Below, one piece after another: positions 38,205 through 46,032 of a stretch of DNA of 64,000 nucleotides (the first letter of the stretch is position 1; each line of letters opens with the position of its first letter). Where the stretch lies: the NCBI RefSeq assembly GCF_000246855.1, contig NC_016609.1, positions 1,178,001 to 1,242,000 of the forward strand, given 5' to 3'. This stretch comes from Niastella koreensis GR20-10. Lineage in GTDB: Bacteria; Bacteroidota; Bacteroidia; Chitinophagales; Chitinophagaceae. The translations under genes and the position numbers were made by a program. The notes under the pieces are model-generated. The model worked only from the letters and a program-made list of their open reading frames with translations. It searched no databases and had not been told where the DNA came from.

Positions 38205-39764
38205 TTATTTATATTCTCCAAAAACCTCTCTTAAGGTATCCGCAATCTCCCCCAACGTACACTTTTGCTCAACTGCTTCAATAACGGTGGGCATAATGTT
38301 TTCGCCGGCAGTTGCTTTGTCGCTCAGGCCCTGTAAAACCTGGTCGCATTTGGCCGGGTTGCGGTTATTGCGCAGCTGGGCCAGCTTCTGGGTTTGGATC
38401 TGGCGAATGGAATCGTCTATCCTGAAAACCGGCGTGGTATCTTTTTCTGTGGTTTGAAATTTATTAACGCCTACAATGATCTTTTCGCCGCTCTCTATCT
38501 TTCGTTGATAGTCGTACGAACTGCGGGCAATGGCATCCTGGATGAACCCTTCTTCAATGGCCGATACACTGCCACCCATAGCGTCGATGGTAGCTATTAA
38601 TTCGTAGGCTTTTTGTTCTATTTCATGGGTCAGCGATTCAATGTAGTAAGAACCGGCAAGCGGGTCAACCGTATCGGCAGCGCCACTTTCAAAAGCAATG
38701 ATCTGCTGGGTGCGTAAAGCAATGCGGGCCGCTTCTTCGGTAGGCAGGCTCAATGCCTCATCAAACCCATTGGTGTGCAGCGATTGAGTGCCACCCAATA
38801 CGGCAGCGAGCGATTGTACGGTAACGCGTGCAATGTTGTTTTGCGGTTGTTGGGCGGTTAACGTGCTACCCCCGGTTTGGGTATGAAAACGCAGCATCAT
38901 GGCTTTAGGGTCAGTCGCGCCCAGTTCTTTCATTATACTGGCCCACATGCGGCGGGCTGCCCTGAATTTGGCTATTTCTTCAAACAGGTTATTATGCGAG
39001 TTAAAAAAGAACGACAGGCGGCGGCCGAATACATTAATATCGAGCCCTTTTTCCAACGCGGCCTTTACATAGGCCTTCCCATTGCTTAACGTAAAGGCAA
39101 TTTCCTGTACCGCAGTACTGCCTGCCTCGCGAATATGGTAGCCCGAAATGGATATGGTGTTCCATTTAGGCAGTTCCTTACTGCACCATTCGAAGATGTC
39201 GGTAATGATGCGCATGGAAGGCTGGGGGGGATAGATATAGGTCCCCCTGGCCGCATACTCTTTCAGGATGTCGTTTTGAATGGTACCGGTGATCTTGTTC
39301 AGATCGGCGCCCTGTTGTTTGGCCAGGGCTACATAAAACGAAAGCAGGATGTATGCGGTGGCATTGATGGTCATGGAGGTGGACACCTCTTCCAGCTTAA
39401 TGCCGCTGAAAAGGGTTTGCATGTCCTCAAGGCTGTCGATGGCCACTCCTACTTTTCCCACTTCGCCTTCAGCCAGCGCGTGATCGCTGTCGTACCCGAT
39501 CTGGGTGGGCAGGTCAAAGGCCACGCTCAGCCCCATTACCCCCTGGGAAAGCAAATAGTGGTACCGTTTATTACTTTCCTCGGCCGTGCTGAACCCCGCA
39601 TACTGGCGCATGGTCCATAGTTTCCCCCGGTACATATCTTCCTGTACGCCCCGGGTAAATGGGAACTGGCCTGGCATTTCCTGTCGATCGCAGGCAGGTA
39701 CATCGGCAGCGGTGTACACTTCTTTTATTTCAATGGCGCTATCGGTAGTTACTTTTTTGGACAT
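38205..39764 (-). CDS. Methylmalonyl-CoA mutase catalytic subunit, lacking the B12 domain
   Basis: A 519-residue acyl-CoA mutase barrel that rearranges methylmalonyl-CoA and succinyl-CoA with adenosylcobalamin. Only the substrate domain is encoded; the usual C-terminal B12-binding domain (DxHxxG) is absent and must come from a separate subunit not in this window. Tyr55 ('RQYAGF'), Arg173 ('[10 protein letters not shown]') and His210 ('SISGYH') align at a constant offset of 34 with Tyr89, Arg207 and His244 of the classical mutase. Tyr/Arg is the methylmalonyl-CoA pattern; isobutyryl-CoA mutases have Phe/Gln. It follows a small membrane protein gene by 26 bp on the same strand. Confidence 0.9.
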   Translation of the reverse strand: MSKKVTTDSAIEIKEVYTAADVPACDRQEMPGQFPFTRGVQEDMYRGKLWTMRQYAGFSTAEESNKRYHYLLSQGVMGLSVAFDLPTQIGYDSDHALAEGEVGKVGVAIDSLEDMQTLFSGIKLEEVSTSMTINATAYILLSFYVALAKQQGADLNKITGTIQNDILKEYAARGTYIYPPQPSMRIITDIFEWCSKELPKWNTISISGYHIREAGSTAVQEIAFTLSNGKAYVKAALEKGLDINVFGRRLSFFFNSHNNLFEEIAKFRAARRMWASIMKELGATDPKAMMLRFHTQTGGSTLTAQQPQNNIARVTVQSLAAVLGGTQSLHTNGFDEALSLPTEEAARIALRTQQIIAFESGAADTVDPLAGSYYIESLTHEIEQKAYELIATIDAMGGSVSAIEEGFIQDAIARSSYDYQRKIESGEKIIVGVNKFQTTEKDTTPVFRIDDSIRQIQTQKLAQLRNNRNPAKCDQVLQGLSDKATAGENIMPTVIEAVEQKCTLGEIADTLREVFGEYK

Positions 39765-39790
39765 GTAGTTTTTGTTGGACTTGATGCTGA

Positions 39791-40321
39791 CTATGACATT
39801 AATTTCTTGGCTTCATAGCTCAATACATCGGCTACCACGTTGTGCAGCGATGCCTTGGGCGATTGCATCAGCATTTCCAGAATGCTGCGGCTAAGGTCCT
39901 GGCCGGTGGCCTCGGCTGGCAAAAATGAAGAGATCTGGTTGACGATCATTATGTTCTGGTCCTTCAGGTTACGTACCGCTTCCCATGATTGCTGCGATAC
40001 ATAGATCTGCTGGGTAACATTGTATTCAAACTCAGTGCGAATGGTTTGGGTAAGCAATAGCTGCATATCGCGGGCGCTCAGTCCGGCAGTGGAGGTACGG
40101 CTGATTACGTTGGGCAATGCAATGCGGTCAACCAGTAAGATCAGGCGTTCATAGGCCTGTAATTGAAGCGGTTGGGTGGCCGGGGGAGCAGTTTTTGCTT
40201 TCTCGTATTGTTCCTCCAGCACTTTAGCCTCTTTACGTTGTTTCCAGAATAAAAAAGCCAGAACGCCGCCAAGCGTAAGAGCAATTGCAATTGAAATTAC
40301 CATTTCAGTGGTACTGAGCAT
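39791..40321 (-). CDS. Small membrane-anchored protein of unknown function
   Basis: A 176-residue protein with one N-terminal helix ('[20 protein letters not shown]') followed by a Lys/Glu-rich coiled-coil-like stretch ('[16 protein letters not shown]') and a helical cytoplasmic domain ('[19 protein letters not shown]', '[17 protein letters not shown]'). It looks like a family restricted to Bacteroidota, and I know no function. It lies upstream of the mutase gene in a likely two-gene operon, with its own TATTTTTG promoter close to the start. Confidence 0.8.
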   Translation of the reverse strand: MLSTTEMVISIAIALTLGGVLAFLFWKQRKEAKVLEEQYEKAKTAPPATQPLQLQAYERLILLVDRIALPNVISRTSTAGLSARDMQLLLTQTIRTEFEYNVTQQIYVSQQSWEAVRNLKDQNIMIVNQISSFLPAEATGQDLSRSILEMLMQSPKASLHNVVADVLSYEAKKLMS

Positions 40322-40340
40322 TCATTAGGTTTTAGGTGAG

Positions 40341-40348
40341 CAAAAATA
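40341..40348 (-). promoter_or_regulatory. -7 element of the membrane protein-mutase operon
   Basis: CAAAAATA on the plus strand is TATTTTTG on the minus strand, 20 bp before the start at 40321. Confidence 0.65.
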
Positions 40349-40530
40349 CAGTTCTTAGTACTAAGTTGCTTAAGAACAATAAACAAGGCTTCTGGAAACG
40401 AACAATATGCTGAATTAATTGTTTTTGTTATCAGTTTCCGGTTTTCCGGTTTCCGGGTCGAATAAAGAATTGGCCTTTATTACTGGTAACCGGCAACGGC
40501 CAGTTACTACCCGGTAAGCTCTTTTTATTG

Positions 40531-40538
40531 TAAATTTG
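40531..40538 (+). promoter_or_regulatory. -7 element of the IscA-type gene
   Basis: TAAATTTG, 22 bp before the ATG at 40560. Confidence 0.7.
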
Positions 40539-40559
40539 CCTTATAAAATTGATGTAAGT

Positions 40560-40904
40560 ATGGAAATGACAACGGCTGTTCCTGTGAGTTTTACTGCCGG
40601 CGCGCTCAATGAGATCCGCCGCCTGATGAACGCCCCTGAGTTCGACACCACCAAGTTTTTGCGGATTGGGGTAAAGGGTGGTGGTTGTTCCGGCCTGTCG
40701 TATGTGCTGGGTTTCGATGATAGACAAGCCGATGATACCGAGTTTGAATTTGAAGGACAATCCTTTATCATGAATAAATCGCACGCCATTTACCTGATGG
40801 GGATGCAAATTGACTGGGCCAATGGCTTAAATGCCCGGGGCTTTACGTTTAATAACCCCAATGCCAGCAAAACCTGCGGCTGCGGAACCTCTTTTGCGGT
40901 TTAA
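40560..40904 (+). CDS. HesB/IscA-type iron-sulfur cluster assembly protein
   Basis: A 114-residue A-type carrier that receives Fe-S clusters and passes them to target proteins. The three conserved cysteines are Cys43 ('VKGGGCSGLSY'), Cys106 and Cys108 ('KTCGCGTSF'). The ATG at 40560 is preferred; ATG 40566 is also possible, and a TTG at 40536 falls inside the promoter. Whether it is IscA, ErpA or SufA type cannot be told from sequence alone. No isc or suf cluster is adjacent, so it stands alone as ErpA often does. Confidence 0.93.
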   Translation: MEMTTAVPVSFTAGALNEIRRLMNAPEFDTTKFLRIGVKGGGCSGLSYVLGFDDRQADDTEFEFEGQSFIMNKSHAIYLMGMQIDWANGLNARGFTFNNPNASKTCGCGTSFAV

Positions 40905-41039
40905 AAAAATATAGTTGTTTTATTGTATATTTGGTTATTCCTGCCTTTTCAGTACCAGCTTACTTCTGCAATCCGGGGATAATTAATGATGCGCATGTAG
41001 AATGGGTATGACTATTTATTACCATTAAAAATTTAAAGC

Positions 41040-41342
41040 ATGCGCACGCTACTTAAAGTCACCATGGATGTGGTTGCTGCCAACAATGGCATTAAAGACG
41101 GTTCTCTTCCCAAAATGATGGAGGCTACCATGGAAAAATTAAAACCTGAAGCCGCCTATTTTACTGCTATGGATGGTTATCGTACTGCCCTGATCATATT
41201 CGACCTGAAAGATCCTTCGGAAATGCCCGCCATTTCTGAGCCCTTTTTTATGCATATGAATGCCAGGGTGGAAATGAGCCCGGTGATGAATGCCGAAGAC
41301 CTTAAAAAAGGCCTGGCGACGTTACAGAGTATGCAGAAATAA
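41040..41342 (+). CDS. Small protein of unknown function, ferredoxin-like fold
   Basis: A 100-residue cytoplasmic protein without a signal peptide. The pattern 'MRTLLKVTMDVVAANNGIKDG', then a helix 'LPKMMEATMEKLKPEAAYF', 'YRTALIIFDLKD' and 'ISEPFFMHMNARVEMSPVM' alternates beta-alpha-beta, as in dimeric alpha-beta barrel proteins of the DUF3303 kind. I cannot name the family firmly. Separate transcription from the IscA gene is likely because 135 bp lie between. A strong terminator follows. Confidence 0.7.
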   Translation: MRTLLKVTMDVVAANNGIKDGSLPKMMEATMEKLKPEAAYFTAMDGYRTALIIFDLKDPSEMPAISEPFFMHMNARVEMSPVMNAEDLKKGLATLQSMQK

Positions 41343-41353
41343 TAGACGCTATA

Positions 41354-41385
41354 AGAGCCCCCGCCGAGGGGGCTTTGCATTTTTA
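41354..41385 (+). terminator. Terminator, stem AGCCCCC/GGGGGCT
   Basis: A 7-bp GC stem (41356-41362 with 41368-41374) with loop GCCGA, followed by TTGCATTTTT. Its T run reaches the convergent porin stop. Confidence 0.85.
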
Positions 41386-42693
41386 CAACTGCAAATGCGC
41401 CCGCACCCCAATAATGTGCACCGGCCCGCGGTCTTTGTTGTAGGCGGGGTTTAACACAAACTGGTAATCGGGACTAAGTGATAAAAATATAACGGGAATG
41501 CTGAATTTGTAGTAGGTCTCAAAAATGGCTTCATGGCCATAGTTCAGGTTGCCATCACCGATAATAAAACCATACCCACCGGCTTTCAGGTAATTGCGGT
41601 GGGGATCTGAAATACCGTTTACCACTACAGCGGCGCCCCATTCATCTTTCTTTCTGGACCAGCTTGCGCCATTCCATACGATGCCACCGGACAGGGATTC
41701 GTCGATTTCGGTAAAGGCCCAGGTTTCATTTTGGCCATCATTCCAGCTTCCCCGTACAAAAATGCCGGCCTGGCTGGTGATCTCTTGTTCCAGTGAAACG
41801 CCAAACCCGTTCTTTGAGCGCGGATCGCCGCGTACGGCTACTATATCGGGCGGTATGGTGTTCTTTACCGCATCTTCATAGTTGCCCATTTTGGCCAGGT
41901 TATGGAATAATAACAGCCTTACAATGCCCGAACGGTCGTTGATGTGGAGGTTCTTTTCGCCCTCAACAGTAATGCCATGCGCTTTGCCGATGTTATTATC
42001 CAGCGTAGGGCCATTGGCATAGGTTGGCATTTGCGTCATGCTTGCCCTAACCGCCCATTCAGGGGTGTGATATTCCACTACTGCACCAATAGTATAACCG
42101 CGGGTGTTGGCGGGGTAATCCCAGGCGCCATAGCTCATCAGGCTCCAGTTCATGAACTGCTCACGCGGGTCGTGGCTGTAACTGTTGTTGTCGAAAAAGT
42201 CGGCAATGCTGAATTTACCGGCCCTGATGGAGATGTACCTGGCAGGGGTATGTTGTTGTATTTGGTTCAAATCGTCGGGGTCCCAGCTGGTTTCTTTACC
42301 AATGGCAAACTTCTGTTCCAGGAACAGGCGGGCAACATACAATTTCAGTTGTTTACTGCCTATGCGAAAGGTTTCGCCATTGGGAAAGCCCGCCACACCT
42401 GTAGCCGAACTCAATCCGCTGCCACCGGCCACTTCGGGATTAAAATAAATGCTCGCGTTCTTCCACAATCTTCGCCCGGCAAAAAAGGTGCTGGTAAAGG
42501 AAACCTGTCCGGGTTCCGATGTATGTAAACTGTTTTTACCGGTATAGTTTGCGGAAAAATCGGGATGGTACTGCCAGATGGAGGTTGCCTGTCCATGAAA
42601 GCTCCAGCCGCGGTCCTTTACGGAATCGCCGGGCGTTTGGGATAAAGCAAACTTACATACAGTGAGTAAAAAAAGGGTAGAAAGGATTCGCAT
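41383..42693 (-). CDS. Carbohydrate porin (OprB-like outer-membrane protein)
   Basis: A 436-residue outer-membrane beta-barrel with a signal peptide ('LFLLTVCKFALSQ'). OprB-type features are 'WSFHGQATSIWQYHPDFSA' at the start, 'LYVARLFLEQKFAIGKE', 'RYISIRAGKFSIADFFDNNS', 'RGYTIGAVVEYHTPEWAVRA', 'GFGVSLEQEITSQAGIFVRG' and a final strand ending 'IIGVRAHLQL' with the terminal hydrophobic residue. OprB porins pass sugars, so this is probably an uptake channel. The gene follows the response regulator by 12 bp, so kinase, regulator and porin form one operon. Confidence 0.88.
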   Translation of the reverse strand: MRILSTLFLLTVCKFALSQTPGDSVKDRGWSFHGQATSIWQYHPDFSANYTGKNSLHTSEPGQVSFTSTFFAGRRLWKNASIYFNPEVAGGSGLSSATGVAGFPNGETFRIGSKQLKLYVARLFLEQKFAIGKETSWDPDDLNQIQQHTPARYISIRAGKFSIADFFDNNSYSHDPREQFMNWSLMSYGAWDYPANTRGYTIGAVVEYHTPEWAVRASMTQMPTYANGPTLDNNIGKAHGITVEGEKNLHINDRSGIVRLLLFHNLAKMGNYEDAVKNTIPPDIVAVRGDPRSKNGFGVSLEQEITSQAGIFVRGSWNDGQNETWAFTEIDESLSGGIVWNGASWSRKKDEWGAAVVVNGISDPHRNYLKAGGYGFIIGDGNLNYGHEAIFETYYKFSIPVIFLSLSPDYQFVLNPAYNKDRGPVHIIGVRAHLQL

Positions 42694-42705
42694 ATTTTGA
42701 TAAGG

Positions 42706-43404
42706 CTAGCTCACTTCTGCATTGAAGCGGAATCCAACGCCGTGAATGGTTTCGAGAATAATATTGGGATCAGCTTTGAAGTACTTGCGTAATTTGGTCA
42801 TAAACACATCCATACTTCTTCCCAAAAAATAATCGTCTTTGCCCCACACGTTCAACAACACCTCATCACGCTTTAAAATGTGGTTGGCATGCTCGCACAG
42901 AAACTTCAACAGGTCTGCTTCTTTTTGGGTAAGGGTAAAAGTTTCTGCGGCTGTATGTAATTTCAGATCGGTATAGGAAAACTTCATTTGTCCTATGGAA
43001 TACTGCTGCACCAGGTCGGCATGCAGTTTTTTTGACCGGCGGATGAATACGTCCATCCGCAGCAGCAGTTCCTGCATGCTGAAGGGTTTGGTAATGTAAT
43101 CGTCGGCGCCAGACAAAAACCCTTTTACTTTATCTTCTTCCATCGATTTAGCGGTAAGGAAAAGGATAGGGACCATATCGCTTTGCTGACGGATCTTGCG
43201 GGCTACCGTAAACCCGTCTTTATTGGGCATCATTACGTCGAGCAAACAAATGTCGTATTGGGTTTTATCAAACTTCTCAATAGCGGTTTGGCCATCGGGG
43301 CATAACACTACTTCATAGCCTGCGTCCTGAAGATTGTCTTTTATCACATATCCTAAAGACATATCGTCCTCGGCCAATAGTACTTTAACTTTTTTTGTAG
43401 CCAT
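42706..43404 (-). CDS. OmpR-type response regulator, RprY-like
   Basis: A 232-residue two-domain regulator. The receiver (about 1-120) has acidic residues 'LLAEDD', phospho-acceptor Asp in 'ICLLDVMMPNKDG', Thr in 'ILFLTAKS' and Lys in 'DDYITKPFS'. The winged-helix DNA-binding domain (about 135-232) includes 'DDYFLGRSMDVFMTKLRKYF', text I associate with RprY of Bacteroides. ATG 43404 is preferred over the TTG at 43410. The gene lies 2 bp from the kinase stop, so translation is coupled. Confidence 0.93.
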   Translation of the reverse strand: MATKKVKVLLAEDDMSLGYVIKDNLQDAGYEVVLCPDGQTAIEKFDKTQYDICLLDVMMPNKDGFTVARKIRQQSDMVPILFLTAKSMEEDKVKGFLSGADDYITKPFSMQELLLRMDVFIRRSKKLHADLVQQYSIGQMKFSYTDLKLHTAAETFTLTQKEADLLKFLCEHANHILKRDEVLLNVWGKDDYFLGRSMDVFMTKLRKYFKADPNIILETIHGVGFRFNAEVS

Positions 43405-43406
43405 GA

Positions 43407-44720
43407 TCAACTGTTTACAGATGCTGGAAGAATAAGCCTGAACTCGGTTCCAATACCAGGCAGGCTGTTTATTTTAATGGATCCGTGGTGGGCGTCGATG
43501 ATCCTTTTTACAAAGTTCAATCCCAATCCAAATCCTTTTACATTGTGTACATCGCCGGTGGGTACGCGATAAAATTTCTTGAACAATCGTTTCTGGTATT
43601 TCTTTTCAATACCAATGCCATTATCTTTTACTGAAATGTAGATGTTTCCATCTTCATGACCTATTGAAATAATGATGTGTGGCTTTTCTGAGAATTTAAG
43701 GGCGTTCTCCAGCAAATTTACGACAGCCAACTCCAAATGCGCCCGGTCTGCATACAATTCAATATTCTGTTCTTCTTCTATCGGGATGTTCACTTCTGCC
43801 TTTTTCTCGTCAATCAGTGGTTGCATTTTGGCAACGGCCTGTTCTATCAGTTCTTTTAAGGTCACCTGTTTTTTCTGAATGGGCAGGTCTTTCCGGTCGC
43901 TGCGGGCAATCTGTAACAGGCGCTCTACCTGTTCCTGCAGGTGCTGGGTTTGATTCTCAACGATAGTGGCGTATTTACGCAAACGATCAGGCTGGGTAGC
44001 AATTTTATCATTCAGCAACACCTCGGCCGAAATTTTCATTACCGCCAGCGGGGTTTTAAATTCATGGGTGAAATTGTTCACGAAATCCTTCTGCACCTCG
44101 GCCAGGAACCGTTGCCGGTAAAAGAAGAACAGGATCACCGCCAACCCAATCAATACTACAAACAAAATGGCGCTGCTGATAAACCAGAAATTCATCTGCT
44201 GCAGCACGTATTTGTTGCGGTGGGGAAAATACAGCATCAGGTAACTATGGTTACGGTGATATACCGAAAGGTTAATACCTTCCGAACTATACCGCGAAGC
44301 TGCTGCATTGATGTATTTTGTGTAGGTATAATCCCTATTGCCGGCACTGTAATAACCCAGGTAGGCATCGGTGAGCACATCAAAATCGTTCAGTTCATGT
44401 TTCAGGTAAGAGGCAATGCTGTCTTCGGGATAATAGTTCTCTACCCTGAACAAATAATAATCGGTATTTGGGTGTTCAATTAAGTCCTGTAAATGGTTGG
44501 AGCGGGTGTCGGCAAGATCGATGTCTTCGTAAAGGCCCCGGATACTTTTTACAACGTTTGTATTAAAAGTTTTTTGCTCGAATGAATACACTTTATTCAG
44601 CCAGAACAACTGAACGGCAATTATCAGCATTATTAAAATGCTGGCTAAAAGCACCAGCCATCTGAGTGTTGATGAACGCATAAATTCTGATAAACTCCTG
44701 TTAGCAAATTTGCTATCCAT
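43407..44720 (-). CDS. Sensor histidine kinase, RprX-like
   Basis: A 437-residue inner-membrane kinase. Two membrane helices ('WLVLLASILIMLIIAVQLFW' near 21-40 and 'FWFISSAILFVVLIGLAVIL' near 178-200) enclose a periplasmic sensor of about 135 residues that is Tyr-rich ('NTDYYLFRVENYYPED', 'GYYSAGNRDYTYTKY'). The phospho-acceptor is in 'NNFTHEFKTPLAVM'. The N box 'VVNLLENALKFSE', G1 'VKDNGIGIEKK', F box 'FKKFYRV' and G2 'GFGLGLNFVK' are intact. No HAMP domain is obvious. First gene of the kinase-regulator-porin operon. Signal unknown. Confidence 0.93.
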   Translation of the reverse strand: MDSKFANRSLSEFMRSSTLRWLVLLASILIMLIIAVQLFWLNKVYSFEQKTFNTNVVKSIRGLYEDIDLADTRSNHLQDLIEHPNTDYYLFRVENYYPEDSIASYLKHELNDFDVLTDAYLGYYSAGNRDYTYTKYINAAASRYSSEGINLSVYHRNHSYLMLYFPHRNKYVLQQMNFWFISSAILFVVLIGLAVILFFFYRQRFLAEVQKDFVNNFTHEFKTPLAVMKISAEVLLNDKIATQPDRLRKYATIVENQTQHLQEQVERLLQIARSDRKDLPIQKKQVTLKELIEQAVAKMQPLIDEKKAEVNIPIEEEQNIELYADRAHLELAVVNLLENALKFSEKPHIIISIGHEDGNIYISVKDNGIGIEKKYQKRLFKKFYRVPTGDVHNVKGFGLGLNFVKRIIDAHHGSIKINSLPGIGTEFRLILPASVNS

Positions 44721-44886
44721 TATGCTTACAATTTTTGTAATCTGGTTAAACGGATGTTAAGGAAAGTTACGGATTATGGGAGATTGTTAATCACCAGTTA
44801 AGCAGCCCAAAAAATTTTCCCCGGGTAGCACATTTGAATACTTTCACACCGTCAAATCATTCCCAAACAACCTTCAATATTCACTA

Positions 44887-45066
44887 ATGAAAAAAGTTGT
44901 GTTACTCGCAGGTTTAGCTTTAATGACTGGATATGTTACTATGGCTCAACAACATCACCCAAAGAAAGATTCAACAGGTACAAAACCTGCTCATGTAAAA
45001 GAACCAAAAAAGGCTTCCGACACCACTCACCATGCTGGCGGAATGCACCACAATAAAAAGAATTAA
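44887..45066 (+). CDS. Tiny exported His/Lys-rich protein
   Basis: A 59-residue protein beginning MKKVVLLAGLALMTGYVTMA, a complete signal peptide. The mature part is only about 39 residues and has two His-His pairs near the ends ('QQHHPKKD' and 'TTHHAGGMHHNKK'), with Lys/Thr/Pro between. Such composition suggests metal binding or a charged surface peptide rather than a folded enzyme. It starts 166 bp from the divergent two-component operon and has its own terminator, which supports expression. A link to that sensor is plausible but not shown. Confidence 0.65.
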   Translation: MKKVVLLAGLALMTGYVTMAQQHHPKKDSTGTKPAHVKEPKKASDTTHHAGGMHHNKKN

Positions 45067-45090
45067 ACTAGGTCGGTTTCTTTAGGGTTT

Positions 45091-45125
45091 AAACGTCGCT
45101 CCGGGTGGGCGGCGTTTTTGTTTTT
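45091..45125 (+). terminator. Terminator of the His-rich mini-gene
   Basis: AAACGTCGC pairs with GCGGCGTTT (45091-45099 with 45109-45117, one G-U pair), followed by TTGTTTTT. Confidence 0.85.
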
Positions 45126-45213
45126 AGTACCCAGGCAACAAGGGAACAAGGCAACAAGGCATCGGGAGAAGGTGGATTTCCCTTGCCGCGAACAGCTCGT
45201 TGCCTGGTTGCCT

Positions 45214-45795
45214 TTATGCCTTTCCTCCCTTATCATTCCCATTGTGCTTCGTATTTTCCCTGATGATACTTTGCAATAACTTAATCTGCTCGGCCTGCGA
45301 TTCTATCAGTTTTTTAAATTGTTCCTGCATCAGCAGGTCTATTTTCTGGTGCAGGGTCCTGATCTCGATCTCTGCTTTCAGGTTCACCACATAGTCGTTC
45401 TCGTTGCGTTTGCGGTCCTTTTCTTCCTGCCGGTTCTGGCTCATCATAATCACCGGGGCCTGAATGGCCGCCAGGCAGGAGAGCAGCAGGTTGAGCAGGA
45501 TAAAAGGATAGGGGTCGAACCGGTCGCGGCTCACAATCAGCAGGTTAAAACCTATCCATAAAATCAACAGGGCCGCAAACCAGGTAATGAACTTCCAGCT
45601 TCCGCCAAAGCGGGCCACCTTATCGGCCAGCCGCTGGCCAAAACTAAGCTTTTCGGTGACTTGCTGTTGCGAAAGGCTCTCCAATAGCAACTTCTCCTGT
45701 TCAATAGACTGTAAAACGATCTCATTCAGCTTCTTCAGGTGATCGTTTTCGGTATTAAGCAGTTCACTGATATATTTTGCTTTTGCAGAATGCAT
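45214..45795 (-). CDS. DUF1003 membrane protein
   Basis: A 193-residue protein from the ATG at 45795. Longer frames to 45966 would translate a GTTGAT repeat array as 'INPINLINAIN' and are rejected. A coiled-coil N-terminal part ('LNTENDHLKKLNEIVLQSIE') is followed by the DUF1003 core: 'LADKVARFGGSWKFITWFAA', two membrane helices ('WFAALLILWIGFNLLIV', 'PFILLNLLLSCLAAIQAPVI'), 'MMSQNRQEEKDRKRNENDY', and a C-terminal coiled coil ('IDLLMQEQFKKLIESQAEQI'). The function of DUF1003 is unknown. Single gene. Confidence 0.9.
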   Translation of the reverse strand: MHSAKAKYISELLNTENDHLKKLNEIVLQSIEQEKLLLESLSQQQVTEKLSFGQRLADKVARFGGSWKFITWFAALLILWIGFNLLIVSRDRFDPYPFILLNLLLSCLAAIQAPVIMMSQNRQEEKDRKRNENDYVVNLKAEIEIRTLHQKIDLLMQEQFKKLIESQAEQIKLLQSIIRENTKHNGNDKGGKA

Positions 45796-45802
45796 GTTTT
45801 TA

Positions 45803-45841
45803 TAGTTGATAGCGTTAATAAGGTTGATAGGGTTGATAAAG
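45803..45841. repeat. GTTGAY array upstream of the DUF1003 gene
   Basis: Four GTTGAT/GTTAAT units with 2-3 base spacers, the same vocabulary as at 921 and 4899. It lies just ahead of the DUF1003 start and may be in its leader. Confidence 0.75.
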
Positions 45842-45982
45842 GCCGGGTCGCGGATTTCAGTTTCAGAATTCAGACTGCAAGTTACAGCGCTTAAACTGAA
45901 AACGGGTACCGGTTGCCCGATACCCGTCGCTGATTCACGGGGACTTAATATTGTCCTAACCTTCAAATAATACTTATTTCCT

Positions 45983-46025
45983 CTATCAACCCTGTCAACT
46001 CCGTCAACTTGTTAACTTTTCAACC
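45983..46025. repeat. GTTGAY array, inverted orientation
   Basis: ATCAACC/GTCAACT/GTTAACTT units, the reverse complement of the other arrays, at the 3' end of the large fusion gene. Confidence 0.75.
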
Positions 46026-46032
46026 AAATCCC

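Noticed and set aside
38205-39764. Cobalamin riboswitch near the mutase operon
   Set aside because: The promoter lies 20 bp from the first start codon, leaving no room for a riboswitch leader.
45796-45966. N-terminal extension of the DUF1003 protein by 57 residues
   Set aside because: The extension translates a GTTGAT repeat array; the family begins near 45795.
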